Assembly (NCBI RefSeq): GCF_040546765.1
Contig: NZ_JBEPOK010000001.1
Span: 434,001 to 498,000, forward strand
Source of the DNA: Arthrobacter sp. OAP107
GTDB lineage: Bacteria; Actinomycetota; Actinomycetes; Actinomycetales; Micrococcaceae
Direction of reading: 5' to 3'
Length of the DNA stretch: 64,000 nt
Made by a program: the position numbers and the translations under genes. The notes beneath the pieces are model-generated. The model made no database searches. It was not told the origin of the DNA and was given only the letters and a program-made list of their open reading frames with translations. Every line of letters begins with the position of its first letter. Position 1 is the stretch's first letter. Of this stretch, positions 16,601 to 25,606 are shown one piece after another.

Positions 16601-17383
16601 GTGACTTTCACCCACGGATACGCGGCCAACGGCGACCTGCGCATGTACTACGAGGTCCATGGCAGCGCGATCACCGACAAGACGCCCCTGCTCCTCATCC
16701 CCGGCGGCGGCTCCACCATCCAGACGAACTTCGCCAGCGTCATCCCGCTCCTGGCAGCAGAACGGCAGGTGATCGCCGTCGACGAGGAAGGCCACGGCCG
16801 CACCCTGCCGATCGATCGGCCGGTCACCGCCGAAAACTCCGCCGGCGACGTGCTGGCGGTCCTCGACCAGCTGCAGCTGGACTCGGTGGACGTGCTCGGT
16901 TTCAGCGCCGGCGGCCACACCGCTCTCGCCCTGGCCATGCAGCACCCGGACAGGGTACGCCGCCTTGTTGCCGCCTCCACGTTCTTCAGCCGCGACGCCG
17001 TGCCTGACGAGTTCTGGGAGGGCATGAAAATGGCCACTCTGGACAACATGCCTGCTGTCTACCAGGACGCCGACCGCAGCCTCAATCCGGAACCCGGGCA
17101 CCTCGAACGGCTCTTCGAGCTGGACCGGCAGCGCATCGTCGGCTTCCCCGGCTGGTCCGAACAGGATCTCGGCAGGATCACCGCGCCAACCCTGGTGCTT
17201 AGTGCCGACCAGGACGTGATGAGTCCCGACCACGCCGTGCGGATGTCCCGGGCCATCCCCGGTGCCCGGCTGCTGATCGTGCCCGGCGGCCACGGCGACT
17301 ACCTCGGTGAACTCGCCGCCAGCGACGGCGACCTGCAGTCCATGCTCGCGACCCTCCCGTTCCTTCAGCGCTTCCTCGCCTAG
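16601..17383 (+). CDS. alpha/beta hydrolase
   Basis: This 260-residue hydrolase starts at GTG 16601 (VTFTHGYAANGDLRMYYEVHG). It has LLLIPGGGSTIQTNF (oxyanion region), the nucleophile elbow GFSAGGH, the acid in LVLSADQDVMSPDHA and the catalytic His in PGGHGDYLGEL. The open frame extends upstream to 16118, but that part is antisense to the helicase-associated gene and is not coding. Substrate class (ester, lactone or haloalkane) is unknown. A strong hairpin follows the stop. Confidence 0.88.
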   Translation: MTFTHGYAANGDLRMYYEVHGSAITDKTPLLLIPGGGSTIQTNFASVIPLLAAERQVIAVDEEGHGRTLPIDRPVTAENSAGDVLAVLDQLQLDSVDVLGFSAGGHTALALAMQHPDRVRRLVAASTFFSRDAVPDEFWEGMKMATLDNMPAVYQDADRSLNPEPGHLERLFELDRQRIVGFPGWSEQDLGRITAPTLVLSADQDVMSPDHAVRMSRAIPGARLLIVPGGHGDYLGELAASDGDLQSMLATLPFLQRFLA

Positions 17384-17391
17384 GCGAGGGA

Positions 17392-17421
17392 GGACGACGG
17401 CAGAACTTCCCGCCGTCGTCC
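17392..17421. terminator. bidirectional hairpin of the GACGACGG family
   Basis: GGACGACGGC and GCCGTCGTCC form a 10-bp perfect stem around a 10-base loop, between the convergent hydrolase gene and the PCD-VOC gene. The arm sequence recurs at four other gene ends in this window. Confidence 0.75.
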
Positions 17422-17462
17422 GTTCCGTATGTGATTCGGCCAGCTGCCTATTTCCGGATACA

Positions 17463-18107
17463 TCAGTCGCGTCCCTGCCACGTGCAGATATCCACCACGT
17501 TCCCCTCGGGGTCGATGAGGGACACCCAGGCGGGAGCGTAGCGGTCGCCCAGGATGCGGCCGCCGGCGGCCAGGACCGCGTCGATGCGCGCCTGCGCCTG
17601 GTCGTGCGGGACCGAGACGTCCATGTGGATCCGGTTGCGCGGCGGGACGAACTCCTTGTCTTGGAACCATGCGGGCGGGCCGATGAGGTTGGGCTCAATC
17701 AGGTCCTCGTCCCCGACGGCGACGTAGCCCAGAGCCGCCCGCCAGAACTCCATGACGGCTGGCCGGTCGGCGGCATCGAACGCGAGCTGGACGTGCTGCA
17801 CGGCCGACGGGTCCGGTTTGAGGCCCAGCCGCGCGGCTACTCCGGAGATGCTGCGCGCAAGCTCGAGGTCACGGTCGCTCAGCCCCACGCCCGGCGTGAT
17901 GACCTGGACGGTGACGGTGTCCGGCCTGAGGTCCACCAGCGGGGCGTGGCCGAGGGTTTCGGCGGCCTCTGCGATCGCGTCAACGAACCTGGCGCCGGTG
18001 GCGAAGTCGCCTGTTTCGTAGAGTGTTGTCGCGCCCCAGAAGAGCACGCGCCACTCCGCGACGCCGTCGGCGGATGAGAACTCTGCATCGGAAATCGCGG
18101 TTGCCAT
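17463..18107 (-). CDS. fusion of pterin-dehydratase-like and VOC domains
   Basis: This 214-residue protein has two parts. Residues about 1-95 resemble pterin-4a-carbinolamine dehydratase (GDFATGARFVDAIAEAAETLGHAP, in part, then VTVQVITPGVGLSDRDLELARSI). Residues about 105-214 are a VOC domain (HVQLAFDAADRPAVMEFWRAALGY, ..., AWVSLIDPEGNVVDICTW). ATG 18107 was chosen since longer starts add basic, atypical residues. Such fusions are seen in actinobacteria, but their reaction is not established. In the dehydratase part the catalytic His set is only partly visible (GHAP present), so activity is uncertain. Confidence 0.85.
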   Translation of the reverse strand: MATAISDAEFSSADGVAEWRVLFWGATTLYETGDFATGARFVDAIAEAAETLGHAPLVDLRPDTVTVQVITPGVGLSDRDLELARSISGVAARLGLKPDPSAVQHVQLAFDAADRPAVMEFWRAALGYVAVGDEDLIEPNLIGPPAWFQDKEFVPPRNRIHMDVSVPHDQAQARIDAVLAAGGRILGDRYAPAWVSLIDPEGNVVDICTWQGRD

Positions 18108-18226
18108 GCCCCCACTATTCGGACTCCCGAGCCGCCGGTCAATGGGCCGGTCCCGGCAACTAGTAGGCTTCTTCCGGTTGGTTTTACGCTGGCGCATCAT
18201 TCGGAAATCTGTCGGGGGAAAATTTC

Positions 18227-19435
18227 ATGAAGTACCGCTGGGCCACATTCACCGCCGTTTTCGGCGCAATCATGGGCCTGGCCGCAGCGCCGGCCGTAGC
18301 GGCGCCTGACGAGGCAATCTACGTCGCAGGCACCCCGGTACGGGTGGCGATTGCCGCCGACGGCACGGCCTTCCTCGGCAACTACGGCCAGGGCGGCGGT
18401 ATCTTCGTGGTTCCCGCCGGTGCAGCAAGAGCGTCCCGCACCATCAGCACGGGAGGTCACCCGACCACGGGGCTCGCGCTCGGACCGGACGGCACGCTCT
18501 ACGTTGCCACAGCGGACGACACGAATCAGAACGTCGTCGGCGTTGTCCCGGCAGGAGATACAGGCATTGCCCGGTCCATTCCTGTGTCGGCCGGGCTTCA
18601 CCCGCTCGCCGCCGGACCCGACGGCACGGTGTATGTCGCCAACCCCGCGGGAAACACCGTCTCCGTCATTGCGCCGAACGGGACGGCCGTGGACCGGACT
18701 GTCAAAGTCGGGGCGGGCCCGGCGGAGGTAGCGGTGACCAAGGACGGAACCGCGTTCGTGACCAACCAGACCGCCGGTACAGTCTCCGTGATCCCGGCCG
18801 GGGCGGACACCGTCTCCAAGTCCATAGAACTGGTCTCGGACACGGGAACCTCGGAGGAGCCGCACGGCATCACCGCCGGCCCCGACGGAACCGTTTATGT
18901 AGCCAACATCCGGTCCAGCGACATCGCCGTCATCAAACCCGGTGCCGACACCGTGTCTGATCGGATCTTCGTTGAGGGCGGACCGCAGGACGTGGCCATC
19001 GCACAGGACGGCTCGCTGTATGTGACGAGCCTGCTGACCCAGAAGCTGTCCGTCATCCGTCCGGACGCCACGGACGTGTCGGGCTCCCTCCCCACCGATG
19101 GCGGCCCCGGTCACCTCGCGGTGGCCCCGGACGGTTCCGTCATCGTGATCAGCCCCGAAACCGGCGCCGCCGGTGGCTCGGTGGTCCGGTTTAGCGCGGC
19201 AGCCCTGGCAGAGGCGTCGCAAGGTTCGACGGCGGCACCGCCGCCTGCGTCCGCAGCGCCGGCTGCAACCCGGGCGGGTGAAGCCGCGGCCCGCCCATCC
19301 TCCGGCTCGTGGAACGCTCTCCCCGCAGTTGCCGGCGGGGTAGTGGCCGCCGTCGTCGGCGTCGTTGTTTGGATTCTGGTGAACGCCCGACGCCGGAGGG
19401 CCGGGCTGGCCGCCGGCGCCAGCCAGGCGGGGTAG
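18227..19435 (+). CDS. secreted, membrane-anchored YncE-like beta-propeller
   Basis: This 402-residue protein has a signal peptide (about residues 1-26, AxA-type cleavage near AVAA), then about seven propeller blades built on a repeat like GPDGTVYVANP...NTVSVIxPG (for example near 18600-18690, 18720-18810, 18870-18950, 18980-19060). An Ala/Pro-rich linker and one C-terminal membrane helix (about residues 362-384) with a basic tail follow. It should face outside the cell, tethered by that helix. No LPXTG motif is present. Ligand or partner is unknown. Confidence 0.85.
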   Translation: MKYRWATFTAVFGAIMGLAAAPAVAAPDEAIYVAGTPVRVAIAADGTAFLGNYGQGGGIFVVPAGAARASRTISTGGHPTTGLALGPDGTLYVATADDTNQNVVGVVPAGDTGIARSIPVSAGLHPLAAGPDGTVYVANPAGNTVSVIAPNGTAVDRTVKVGAGPAEVAVTKDGTAFVTNQTAGTVSVIPAGADTVSKSIELVSDTGTSEEPHGITAGPDGTVYVANIRSSDIAVIKPGADTVSDRIFVEGGPQDVAIAQDGSLYVTSLLTQKLSVIRPDATDVSGSLPTDGGPGHLAVAPDGSVIVISPETGAAGGSVVRFSAAALAEASQGSTAAPPPASAAPAATRAGEAAARPSSGSWNALPAVAGGVVAAVVGVVVWILVNARRRRAGLAAGASQAG

Positions 19436-19477
19436 CGGGCTGTAACATCGTTCACATCCGTGGTTGAAAGGGGAGCA

Positions 19478-20479
19478 GTGCGCGCAACGGTCAAGGACGT
19501 CGCGCGCCGTGCCGGGGTTTCACCTAAGACCGTCTCGAACGTGATGAACCGTGTGGTGCAGGTCAGCGAAGCCACCCGGCTCAAGGTGGAACAGGCCATC
19601 CTCGAACTCGACTATGTGCCCAACCTCTCCGCCCGCGGCCTGCGCAACGGCAGGTCGGGCGTCATTGCCCTGGCGCTGCCGGACCTGGCCACGCCCTACT
19701 CAGCCGAGATCGCGCACCACGTGGTGGAAGTGGCCCACGAACAGGGCTGGAGCGTCCAGATCGAGGAAACCGGGTCCGATCCCCGCCGCGAATACGAACT
19801 GATGTCCCGGGCGCGGTCCAACCTCGTCGATGGGCTGATCCTCAACCCCGTGGTGCTGGACGAGTCTGCCGTCAAAGTGGGCGTCTCCCTGCCGCCGGTG
19901 GTCATGCTGGGGGAGGTGTCCCAACAGCTGGCGGACCGGGTGTGGGTGGACAGCGTTGCCGCCGCCCGTGACATGACCCTCGCGCTGGGCCGGACGGGCC
20001 GCCGCCGGATCGCCGTGCTGGGAACCGCCGAAGGACGGCACTCGGCAGCGGCAGTCCTGCGCACCCGCGGCTACCAGGCCGCGCTGGAGGAACTCGGCAT
20101 TGACCGCGATGACTCGCTGCTGATCCCCTGCGAAAAATGGACGCCCCAGACGGCGGCGGAGGCGCTCGACTCCCACCTGGACGCGCACCCGCTCCCCGAC
20201 GCGCTGTTCTGCTTCACCGACTCCATGGCCATCGGCGCGCTCAGCGTGCTGTGGAAGCGCGGAATCAGGGTCCCCAACGACATCGCCGTGGCCGGCTTCG
20301 ACGACATCGCCGACGGGCAATATGCCGTGCCGTCGCTCACCACCGTTTCCTTCGACAAGCGCCGGGTGGCAACCGAGGCGCTGCGGCTCCTCACCGAGCG
20401 GATGGCCGACCGGGCCGGCGGGCAGCGGGTGGTCACGGTGGACTACAGGATCGTCGAGCGGGACAGCACCGCCTCGTAG
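19478..20479 (+). CDS. LacI-family transcriptional regulator
   Basis: This 333-residue regulator has a LacI HTH at residues 3-50 (TVKDVARRAGVSPKTVSNVMN) and a periplasmic-binding-protein-like sensor domain (SGVIALALPDLATPYSAEIAHHV, in part; VAVAGFDDIADGQY). GTG 19478 was chosen because AAAGGGGAG lies just before it. It precedes an arabinoside transporter operon and a near-perfect LacI-type palindrome follows it at 20514, so it probably represses that operon until arabinose or an arabino-oligosaccharide binds. Confidence 0.93.
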   Translation: MRATVKDVARRAGVSPKTVSNVMNRVVQVSEATRLKVEQAILELDYVPNLSARGLRNGRSGVIALALPDLATPYSAEIAHHVVEVAHEQGWSVQIEETGSDPRREYELMSRARSNLVDGLILNPVVLDESAVKVGVSLPPVVMLGEVSQQLADRVWVDSVAAARDMTLALGRTGRRRIAVLGTAEGRHSAAAVLRTRGYQAALEELGIDRDDSLLIPCEKWTPQTAAEALDSHLDAHPLPDALFCFTDSMAIGALSVLWKRGIRVPNDIAVAGFDDIADGQYAVPSLTTVSFDKRRVATEALRLLTERMADRAGGQRVVTVDYRIVERDSTAS

Positions 20480-20513
20480 GGAAAACTGCAGCTAAGCGAG
20501 ACTGCGGCATCAG

Positions 20514-20531
20514 ATTGTTGGCGCTAACAAT
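20514..20531. promoter_or_regulatory. LacI-family operator
   Basis: ATTGTTGGCGCTAACAAT is an 18-bp palindrome with a single mismatch pair, with the central GCGC typical of LacI-family operators. It lies 35 bp after the lacI-type gene and just upstream of a candidate promoter for the sugar operon. Confidence 0.8.
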
Positions 20532-20537
20532 TTTCCC

Positions 20538-20566
20538 TTGTACTAGCTTTTACAACGATGTAATGT
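20538..20566 (+). promoter_or_regulatory. candidate promoter of arabinoside operon
   Basis: TTGTAC (-35) and TAATGT (-10) are 17 bases apart, 7 bp downstream of the LacI-type operator. An inverted repeat TTACA-ACGA-TGTAA overlaps the -10 and could be a second regulator site. Confidence 0.5.
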
Positions 20567-20677
20567 GAGGCCTGCGTCACACGCCAGCCTTCACCGGACC
20601 CGGGAGGAAGCAAATGGGAGAGGCTGGCGCGGTGCCATCAGGATTACTTTCAGCGGACCCATCCAAAGGAGTGACGG

Positions 20678-22042
20678 GTGAAGCAGTTTGATTTATTCGC
20701 CGGGAAGCAGTTCCCCGGAAAACAGGTAGCCGGCAGGCAGGTGTCCCGCAGGCAACTGCTCGCGGGGACGGCAGCCTTGGGCGGCGTGTTTGCCGCGGCC
20801 GGCCTCACGGGCTGCGGGGGAACCGCCTCGGCGGCAGCCGTGCGGGACATTGCATTCTGGCATCTGCTGTCCGGCGGCGACGGCATCAAAATGCAGGCCA
20901 TGATCAGCACGGCGAACCAGGCCAACCCCGGCTTCACAGTCCATCCGACCGTCCTGGCCTGGGGCCCGCCGTACTACACGAAGCTCGCCATGGCATCGGC
21001 AGGCGGCCGGCCGCCGGAGCTGGCCATCATGCACGCCAGCAGGGTCCCCGGCTACGCGCCGGGCGGACTCATCGACCCGTGGGACATGTCCCTGCTGGCT
21101 GAGCACGGCGTGACGGCCGAGAGCTTCGCGCCGAGGATCTGGGAGAAGAGCCAGCACGACGGCAAAGTGTTCTCCATCGCGCTGGATTCCCACCCCTTCG
21201 TCATGTTCTACAACACGGACATCGCCGGCAAGGCAGGCGTACTGGGCGCCAGCGGCCAGCTGCAGGAAGTGAGCTCCCCGCAGGACTTCCTCGCCATGGC
21301 CCGTGAGATGCAGAAGGTGACGCAGGCGCACGGACTGTCCTTCGGCTACCTCGGCAGCGGGTCGCAGATGTGGCGCTTGTTCTACACGCTCTACAAGCAG
21401 CACGGGGCTGACATGGAACTGACCCCGGGCCAGCCGATGAAGGCCGACCGGGATGCCGCCGTCGAATCCCTGGAATTCATGGCCTCGCTGTTCGACGACA
21501 CCGTCGCCGCAAAGAGCGGGGACATCGGCACAGGCATCGCTGAATTCGCCCGCGGCGGCTCGGGCATGCTGTTCAGCGGCGTCTGGGAACTGCCCACCTT
21601 CAAGAAGGCGGAGCTGCCCGTCGACGCCGCCACCATCCCCACGCTCTACGGCACCCCGGCGTCCTACGCCGACTCGCATTCCTTCGTCCTGCCGCGGCAG
21701 CTGAACGTCGACGACAAGAAGCGGCGCGACGTATACAAGTTCGTCAGCGACATCCTCAAGGGGTCGCTGTCCTGGGCCGAGGCCGGCCACATTCCGGCCT
21801 ACCAGCCCATCGTGAAGTCGCAGGCGTACCGGGACCTCACGCCGCAGATCCATTACGCCAACGCCGCGGACATCATCGCCTACGACCCCGAGGCCTGGTT
21901 CAGCGGCTCGGGTTCGGACTGGCAGACCTACTTTGCGGAAAACGTGGAGAACGTACTCCTCGGCCGCGACAAGGCAGCCGACGGCTGGGACGCCTTTGTC
22001 CGGCGCACCAACACCCTTCTTTCCCGGCCCAACCCGGTCTGA
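20678..22042 (+). CDS. sugar ABC transporter substrate-binding lipoprotein
   Basis: This 454-residue extracellular solute-binding protein (family 1) has an extended N-terminus with a twin-arginine-like SRRQLL at residues 23-28 and a lipobox LTGC (Cys46). The mature part has the usual two-lobe pattern (ELAIMHASRVPGYAPGG, SGMLFSGVWELPT). GTG start has AAAGGAG 6 bases upstream. The short repeated GKQ/GRQ segment before the twin arginines is unusual. It delivers sugar to the two permeases downstream. No ATP-binding subunit is present, so a shared MsiK-type ATPase elsewhere is likely. Confidence 0.92.
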   Translation: MKQFDLFAGKQFPGKQVAGRQVSRRQLLAGTAALGGVFAAAGLTGCGGTASAAAVRDIAFWHLLSGGDGIKMQAMISTANQANPGFTVHPTVLAWGPPYYTKLAMASAGGRPPELAIMHASRVPGYAPGGLIDPWDMSLLAEHGVTAESFAPRIWEKSQHDGKVFSIALDSHPFVMFYNTDIAGKAGVLGASGQLQEVSSPQDFLAMAREMQKVTQAHGLSFGYLGSGSQMWRLFYTLYKQHGADMELTPGQPMKADRDAAVESLEFMASLFDDTVAAKSGDIGTGIAEFARGGSGMLFSGVWELPTFKKAELPVDAATIPTLYGTPASYADSHSFVLPRQLNVDDKKRRDVYKFVSDILKGSLSWAEAGHIPAYQPIVKSQAYRDLTPQIHYANAADIIAYDPEAWFSGSGSDWQTYFAENVENVLLGRDKAADGWDAFVRRTNTLLSRPNPV

Positions 22043-22077
22043 GCATCCGAGAGCATTGAGCGACGAAGGAGTCCCCA

Positions 22078-23064
22078 TTGAGTTCCTTAGCAACATCCCA
22101 AGGCGCGGAGCGGACGGCGCGGTCCCTGTCCGGCCAGCCCCGTCGAAACCAGCCCCGCAGAAACGCTGCCCCACCCAACCCGGCCCAGCCCAGTCCCCGG
22201 CGGACCCGGGACAACCGCAACGGCTGGGGCTTTGCCGCCCCGTTCCTGGCATTCTTCCTGGTGTTCCTCGTCTGGCCGCTCGTGTACGGCCTGTACATGA
22301 GCCTCACCGGCAAGTCCCTGACCGGCGCCAATGACAGCCTGATCGGCCTGGCCAACTACGGCGAAGCCCTGGCCGACGCCGACATGTGGCATTCACTCGG
22401 CAACACCCTCTACTTCACAGTGATCAGCACGGTCCCCCTGGTGCTCGTGGCACTCGTCATGGCCGCACTGGTCAACGTCGGACTGCCGGCCCAGTGGCTA
22501 TGGCGGCTCTCCTACTTCGCCCCCTACCTGCTCGCCTCCACCGTCGTGTCCCTGTTCTTCTCCTGGATGTACAACCCGCAACTGGGCCTCATCAATGATT
22601 CCCTGGCGAAGATCGGACTGCCCAAGGTGGCCTGGCTGAACGACCCGAACGTGGCCATGTGGGCCATCGTCATCGCTACCCTCTGGTGGACGGTGGGCTT
22701 CAACTTCCTGCTCTACCTGGCCGCCATGCAGAACATCCCCGCCCAGCACTACGAGGCTGCATCGCTGGACGGCGCAGGATCCTGGCGGCAGTTCTTCTCC
22801 ATCACCTTGCCGCAGCTCACCCCCACCACCGTGATGATCGTGCTCCTGCAGATCCTGGCCTCGCTGAAGATCTTCGATCAGGTGTACCAGATGACCGCCG
22901 GCGGCCCCGCGGGTTCCACCCGGCCGGTGGTGCAGTACATCTTCGAAACCGGGTTCACCGGCTACCGGCTGGGCTACTCCGCAGCCATCTCCTACATCTT
23001 CTTCGGGCTGATAGTGGCCGTCTCGGCCATGCAGTTCTTCATCACTCGCCGCAGGAGTGCATAA
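22078..23064 (+). CDS. sugar ABC transporter permease (MalF type)
   Basis: This 328-residue permease has about six membrane helices. A long polar N-terminus (about 45 residues, rich in Pro/Arg) comes before the first helix. The ABC-permease EAA loop is YEAASLDGAGSWRQFFSITLPQL (in part). TTG start (22078) is preceded by GAAGGAG. It pairs with the permease 2 bp downstream. The context with an arabinofuranosidase suggests import of arabinose oligosaccharides. Confidence 0.93.
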   Translation: MSSLATSQGAERTARSLSGQPRRNQPRRNAAPPNPAQPSPRRTRDNRNGWGFAAPFLAFFLVFLVWPLVYGLYMSLTGKSLTGANDSLIGLANYGEALADADMWHSLGNTLYFTVISTVPLVLVALVMAALVNVGLPAQWLWRLSYFAPYLLASTVVSLFFSWMYNPQLGLINDSLAKIGLPKVAWLNDPNVAMWAIVIATLWWTVGFNFLLYLAAMQNIPAQHYEAASLDGAGSWRQFFSITLPQLTPTTVMIVLLQILASLKIFDQVYQMTAGGPAGSTRPVVQYIFETGFTGYRLGYSAAISYIFFGLIVAVSAMQFFITRRRSA

Positions 23065-23066
23065 CC

Positions 23067-23954
23067 ATGGCAACCCAGACCCTCACCCGACCCGCACCGC
23101 CTGCCACCAGATTCCGCCAGCCCCGTAAGAAATTGACGGCCGGCAGGGCCGTCGTCCTGGCCGTTGCCGCCGTCCTGGCCGTCCTCTGGCTCATCCCCTT
23201 CGCCTGGGCAACCGTCACCGCTTTTAAGAGCGAAACAGACGCCGCAGCGCCGAAAGTAAGCTGGATCCCGCCGTCGGGCTTTACCGCCGACGCGTTCATC
23301 AAGGTGTTCCAGGACGGCAACATCCCGCTGTGGACCTGGAACTCCCTCTACACGTCCGCCGCCATCACCGTGATCACGTTGGCCATCTCCGCGCTGGTGG
23401 CCTACGCCCTGTCCCGCATCGACTTCCGCGGCAAGAGGGTGCTGATGACGGTGATCATCGCCTCCATCATCATCCCGCCGCCGGTGCTGATCATCCCGCT
23501 GTTCTACCAAATGGTGGCGCTGCACATGATCGACACGTCGTGGGCCGTCATCCTGCCGCAGGTCATCCACCCCGCCATGGTGTTCGTGCTCAAGAAGTTC
23601 TTCGACCAGATCCCGCGCGAACTTGAGGAGGCTGCGGTGATGGACGGCGCCAGCCGGATGCGGATCTTCACCCAGATCATCCTGCCGCTTTCACGACCCA
23701 TTCTGGCGGCCGTCGCGATCTTCGTGTTCATCAGCGCCTGGAACAACTTCCTCTGGCCCTTCATCGCCACCAACGACGGCTCCATCCTGACCCTGCCCGT
23801 GGGCCTGCAGACCATCAAGAGCGCCTACGGCATCCAGTACGCACAGAACATGGCCTCAGGGCTGCTCGCGGCGCTGCCGCTCATCCTCGTCTTCCTGTTC
23901 TTCCAGCGCCAGATCATCAAGGGCGTGGCGACGACGGGACTCGCCGGCACCTGA
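23067..23954 (+). CDS. carbohydrate ABC transporter permease (MalG type)
   Basis: This 295-residue permease has six membrane helices and an EAA loop (LEEAAVMDGASRMRIFTQIILP, in part). It starts 2 bp after the previous permease stop. It is the second membrane half of the arabinoside importer and is followed 53 bp later by the GH51 gene with its own AAGGAG site, so all are probably one operon. Confidence 0.93.
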   Translation: MATQTLTRPAPPATRFRQPRKKLTAGRAVVLAVAAVLAVLWLIPFAWATVTAFKSETDAAAPKVSWIPPSGFTADAFIKVFQDGNIPLWTWNSLYTSAAITVITLAISALVAYALSRIDFRGKRVLMTVIIASIIIPPPVLIIPLFYQMVALHMIDTSWAVILPQVIHPAMVFVLKKFFDQIPRELEEAAVMDGASRMRIFTQIILPLSRPILAAVAIFVFISAWNNFLWPFIATNDGSILTLPVGLQTIKSAYGIQYAQNMASGLLAALPLILVFLFFQRQIIKGVATTGLAGT

Positions 23955-24007
23955 CCGGCACCTTTGCTTCAACAACAGTTCTGAACACAACCAAGGAGAT
24001 ACCCCAC

Positions 24008-25546
24008 ATGTCCCGCGCAAGGATCACCCTCGACCGCGACTTCACCATCGGGGAAGTACCCCGCCGCCTCTTCGGCTCCTTCGTTGAGCACATGGGCCGC
24101 TGCGTCTACACCGGCATCTACGAGCCCGGCCACCCGGAGGCCGACGAGAACGGCTTCCGGCAGGACGTGCTCAAGCTCGTCAAGGAGCTTGGCGCCACCG
24201 TCATCCGGTACCCCGGCGGCAACTTCGTCTCCGGCTACAACTGGGAGGACGGCATCGGCCCGCGGGAGAACCGCCCCCGCCGGCTCGACGGCGCCTGGCA
24301 CACCCTGGAGACCAACGCCTTCGGCCTGCACGAGTTCGTGGACTGGTCCCGGCAGGCCGGCACCGAAATCATGGAGGCCATCAACCTGGGCACCAGGGGC
24401 GTGGACGCGGCCCGCGAAATCGTGGAATACGCCAACCACCCCGGCGGCACCTACCTGTCCGACCTGCGCGCCAAAAACGGGCACAAGGACCCGTTCGACA
24501 TCAAGCTCTGGTGCCTCGGCAACGAGATGGACGGCCCGTGGCAGATCGGCCACAAGACCGCCGAAGAGTACGGCCGGCTGGCCCAGGAGGCCGCGAAGGC
24601 AATGCGGTTCGTGGACCCGGACATCGAACTGGTGGCCTGCGGCAGCTCCAACTCCGGAATGCCCACGTTCGGCGCCTGGGAGCAGACGGTCCTGACCCAC
24701 GCCTACGAGGAAGTGGACTACGTCTCGCTGCACGCCTACTACCAGGAGCACGACGGCGACGTCGGCAGCTTCCTCGCCAGCGCCGTCGACACCGACTACT
24801 TCATCGAATCGGTGATCGCCACCGCCGACGCGGTCCGCGCCAAGGGCAAGCACAAGAAGCACATCAACCTGTCCTTCGACGAGTGGAACGTTTGGTACCA
24901 GCGCGGCCTCAACACCGAGGACCAGCCGCACAACGTCACCAAGGCCGGCTGGCGCGAGCACCCCCGGGTCATCGAGGACAAGTACAACGTGACGGACGCC
25001 GTCGTCGTCGGTACCCTGCTCAACTCGCTGCTCCGGCACGGTGACCGGGTCAAAATCGCCAACCAGGCGCAGCTGGTCAACGTGATCGCGCCGATCTTCA
25101 GCGAGGAAAACGGACCGGCCTGGCGGCAGACCATCTTCCACCCGTTTGCCCGGATGGCGGAGCTGGCGAAGGGCCAGATCCTGCGCCTGTCCGTCGACTC
25201 GGACAAGTACGGCAACGCCCGGTTCGGCGACACCGACCTGGTGGACGTCAGCGCCACATGGAACGAGGAAACCGGCCGGGTGGCGCTGTTCTTCGCGAAC
25301 CGCGGCCTGGAGGAGGCGGCCGACGTCGAGGTGGCCCTGCGCGGCTTCGACGCCCGCCAGGTGCTCCGCGCCGAGGTCCTGGAAATCCCGGAGGACGGGA
25401 GCCGCTTCACCATCAACAGCCAGGGCAACCCGGACCGCGTTGGCCTGAAGCCGCTGGACGGGGCGAAGGCCAGCGGCTCGGAGCTCCGGCTGAGCCTGCC
25501 CGCCCTGTCCTGGGCCGTCGTCGAGCTGGACGCGGTCAAGAACTAG
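24008..25546 (+). CDS. abfA: GH51 alpha-L-arabinofuranosidase
   Basis: This 512-residue intracellular glycosidase has no signal peptide. The TIM barrel shows RYPGGNFVSGYNWEDGIGP, the acid/base Glu173 in WCLGNEMDGPWQ and the nucleophile Glu292 in LSFDEWNVWYQ, followed by a C-terminal beta domain. It releases terminal L-arabinofuranose from arabino-oligosaccharides brought in by the ABC transporter encoded upstream. Length and motifs are typical for GH51. It is the last gene of the LacI-type unit, and a family hairpin follows at 25557. Confidence 0.96.
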   Translation: MSRARITLDRDFTIGEVPRRLFGSFVEHMGRCVYTGIYEPGHPEADENGFRQDVLKLVKELGATVIRYPGGNFVSGYNWEDGIGPRENRPRRLDGAWHTLETNAFGLHEFVDWSRQAGTEIMEAINLGTRGVDAAREIVEYANHPGGTYLSDLRAKNGHKDPFDIKLWCLGNEMDGPWQIGHKTAEEYGRLAQEAAKAMRFVDPDIELVACGSSNSGMPTFGAWEQTVLTHAYEEVDYVSLHAYYQEHDGDVGSFLASAVDTDYFIESVIATADAVRAKGKHKKHINLSFDEWNVWYQRGLNTEDQPHNVTKAGWREHPRVIEDKYNVTDAVVVGTLLNSLLRHGDRVKIANQAQLVNVIAPIFSEENGPAWRQTIFHPFARMAELAKGQILRLSVDSDKYGNARFGDTDLVDVSATWNEETGRVALFFANRGLEEAADVEVALRGFDARQVLRAEVLEIPEDGSRFTINSQGNPDRVGLKPLDGAKASGSELRLSLPALSWAVVELDAVKN

Positions 25547-25556
25547 AGGCGAGACG

Positions 25557-25583
25557 ACGACGGCGGGAATGTCCCGCCGTCGT
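25557..25583. terminator. bidirectional hairpin of the GACGACGG family
   Basis: ACGACGGCGGGA pairs with TCCCGCCGTCGT (12 bp, loop ATG) between the convergent GH51 and modC genes. Confidence 0.8.
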
Positions 25584-25606
25584 GCGTCCCTTGCGGCTTT
25601 GCGTGC

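Noticed and set aside
20693..22252. 519-codon minus-strand frame opposite the sugar-binding protein
   Set aside because: Long only because of GC-rich antisense composition; the plus strand has family motifs, a lipobox and a ribosome binding site.
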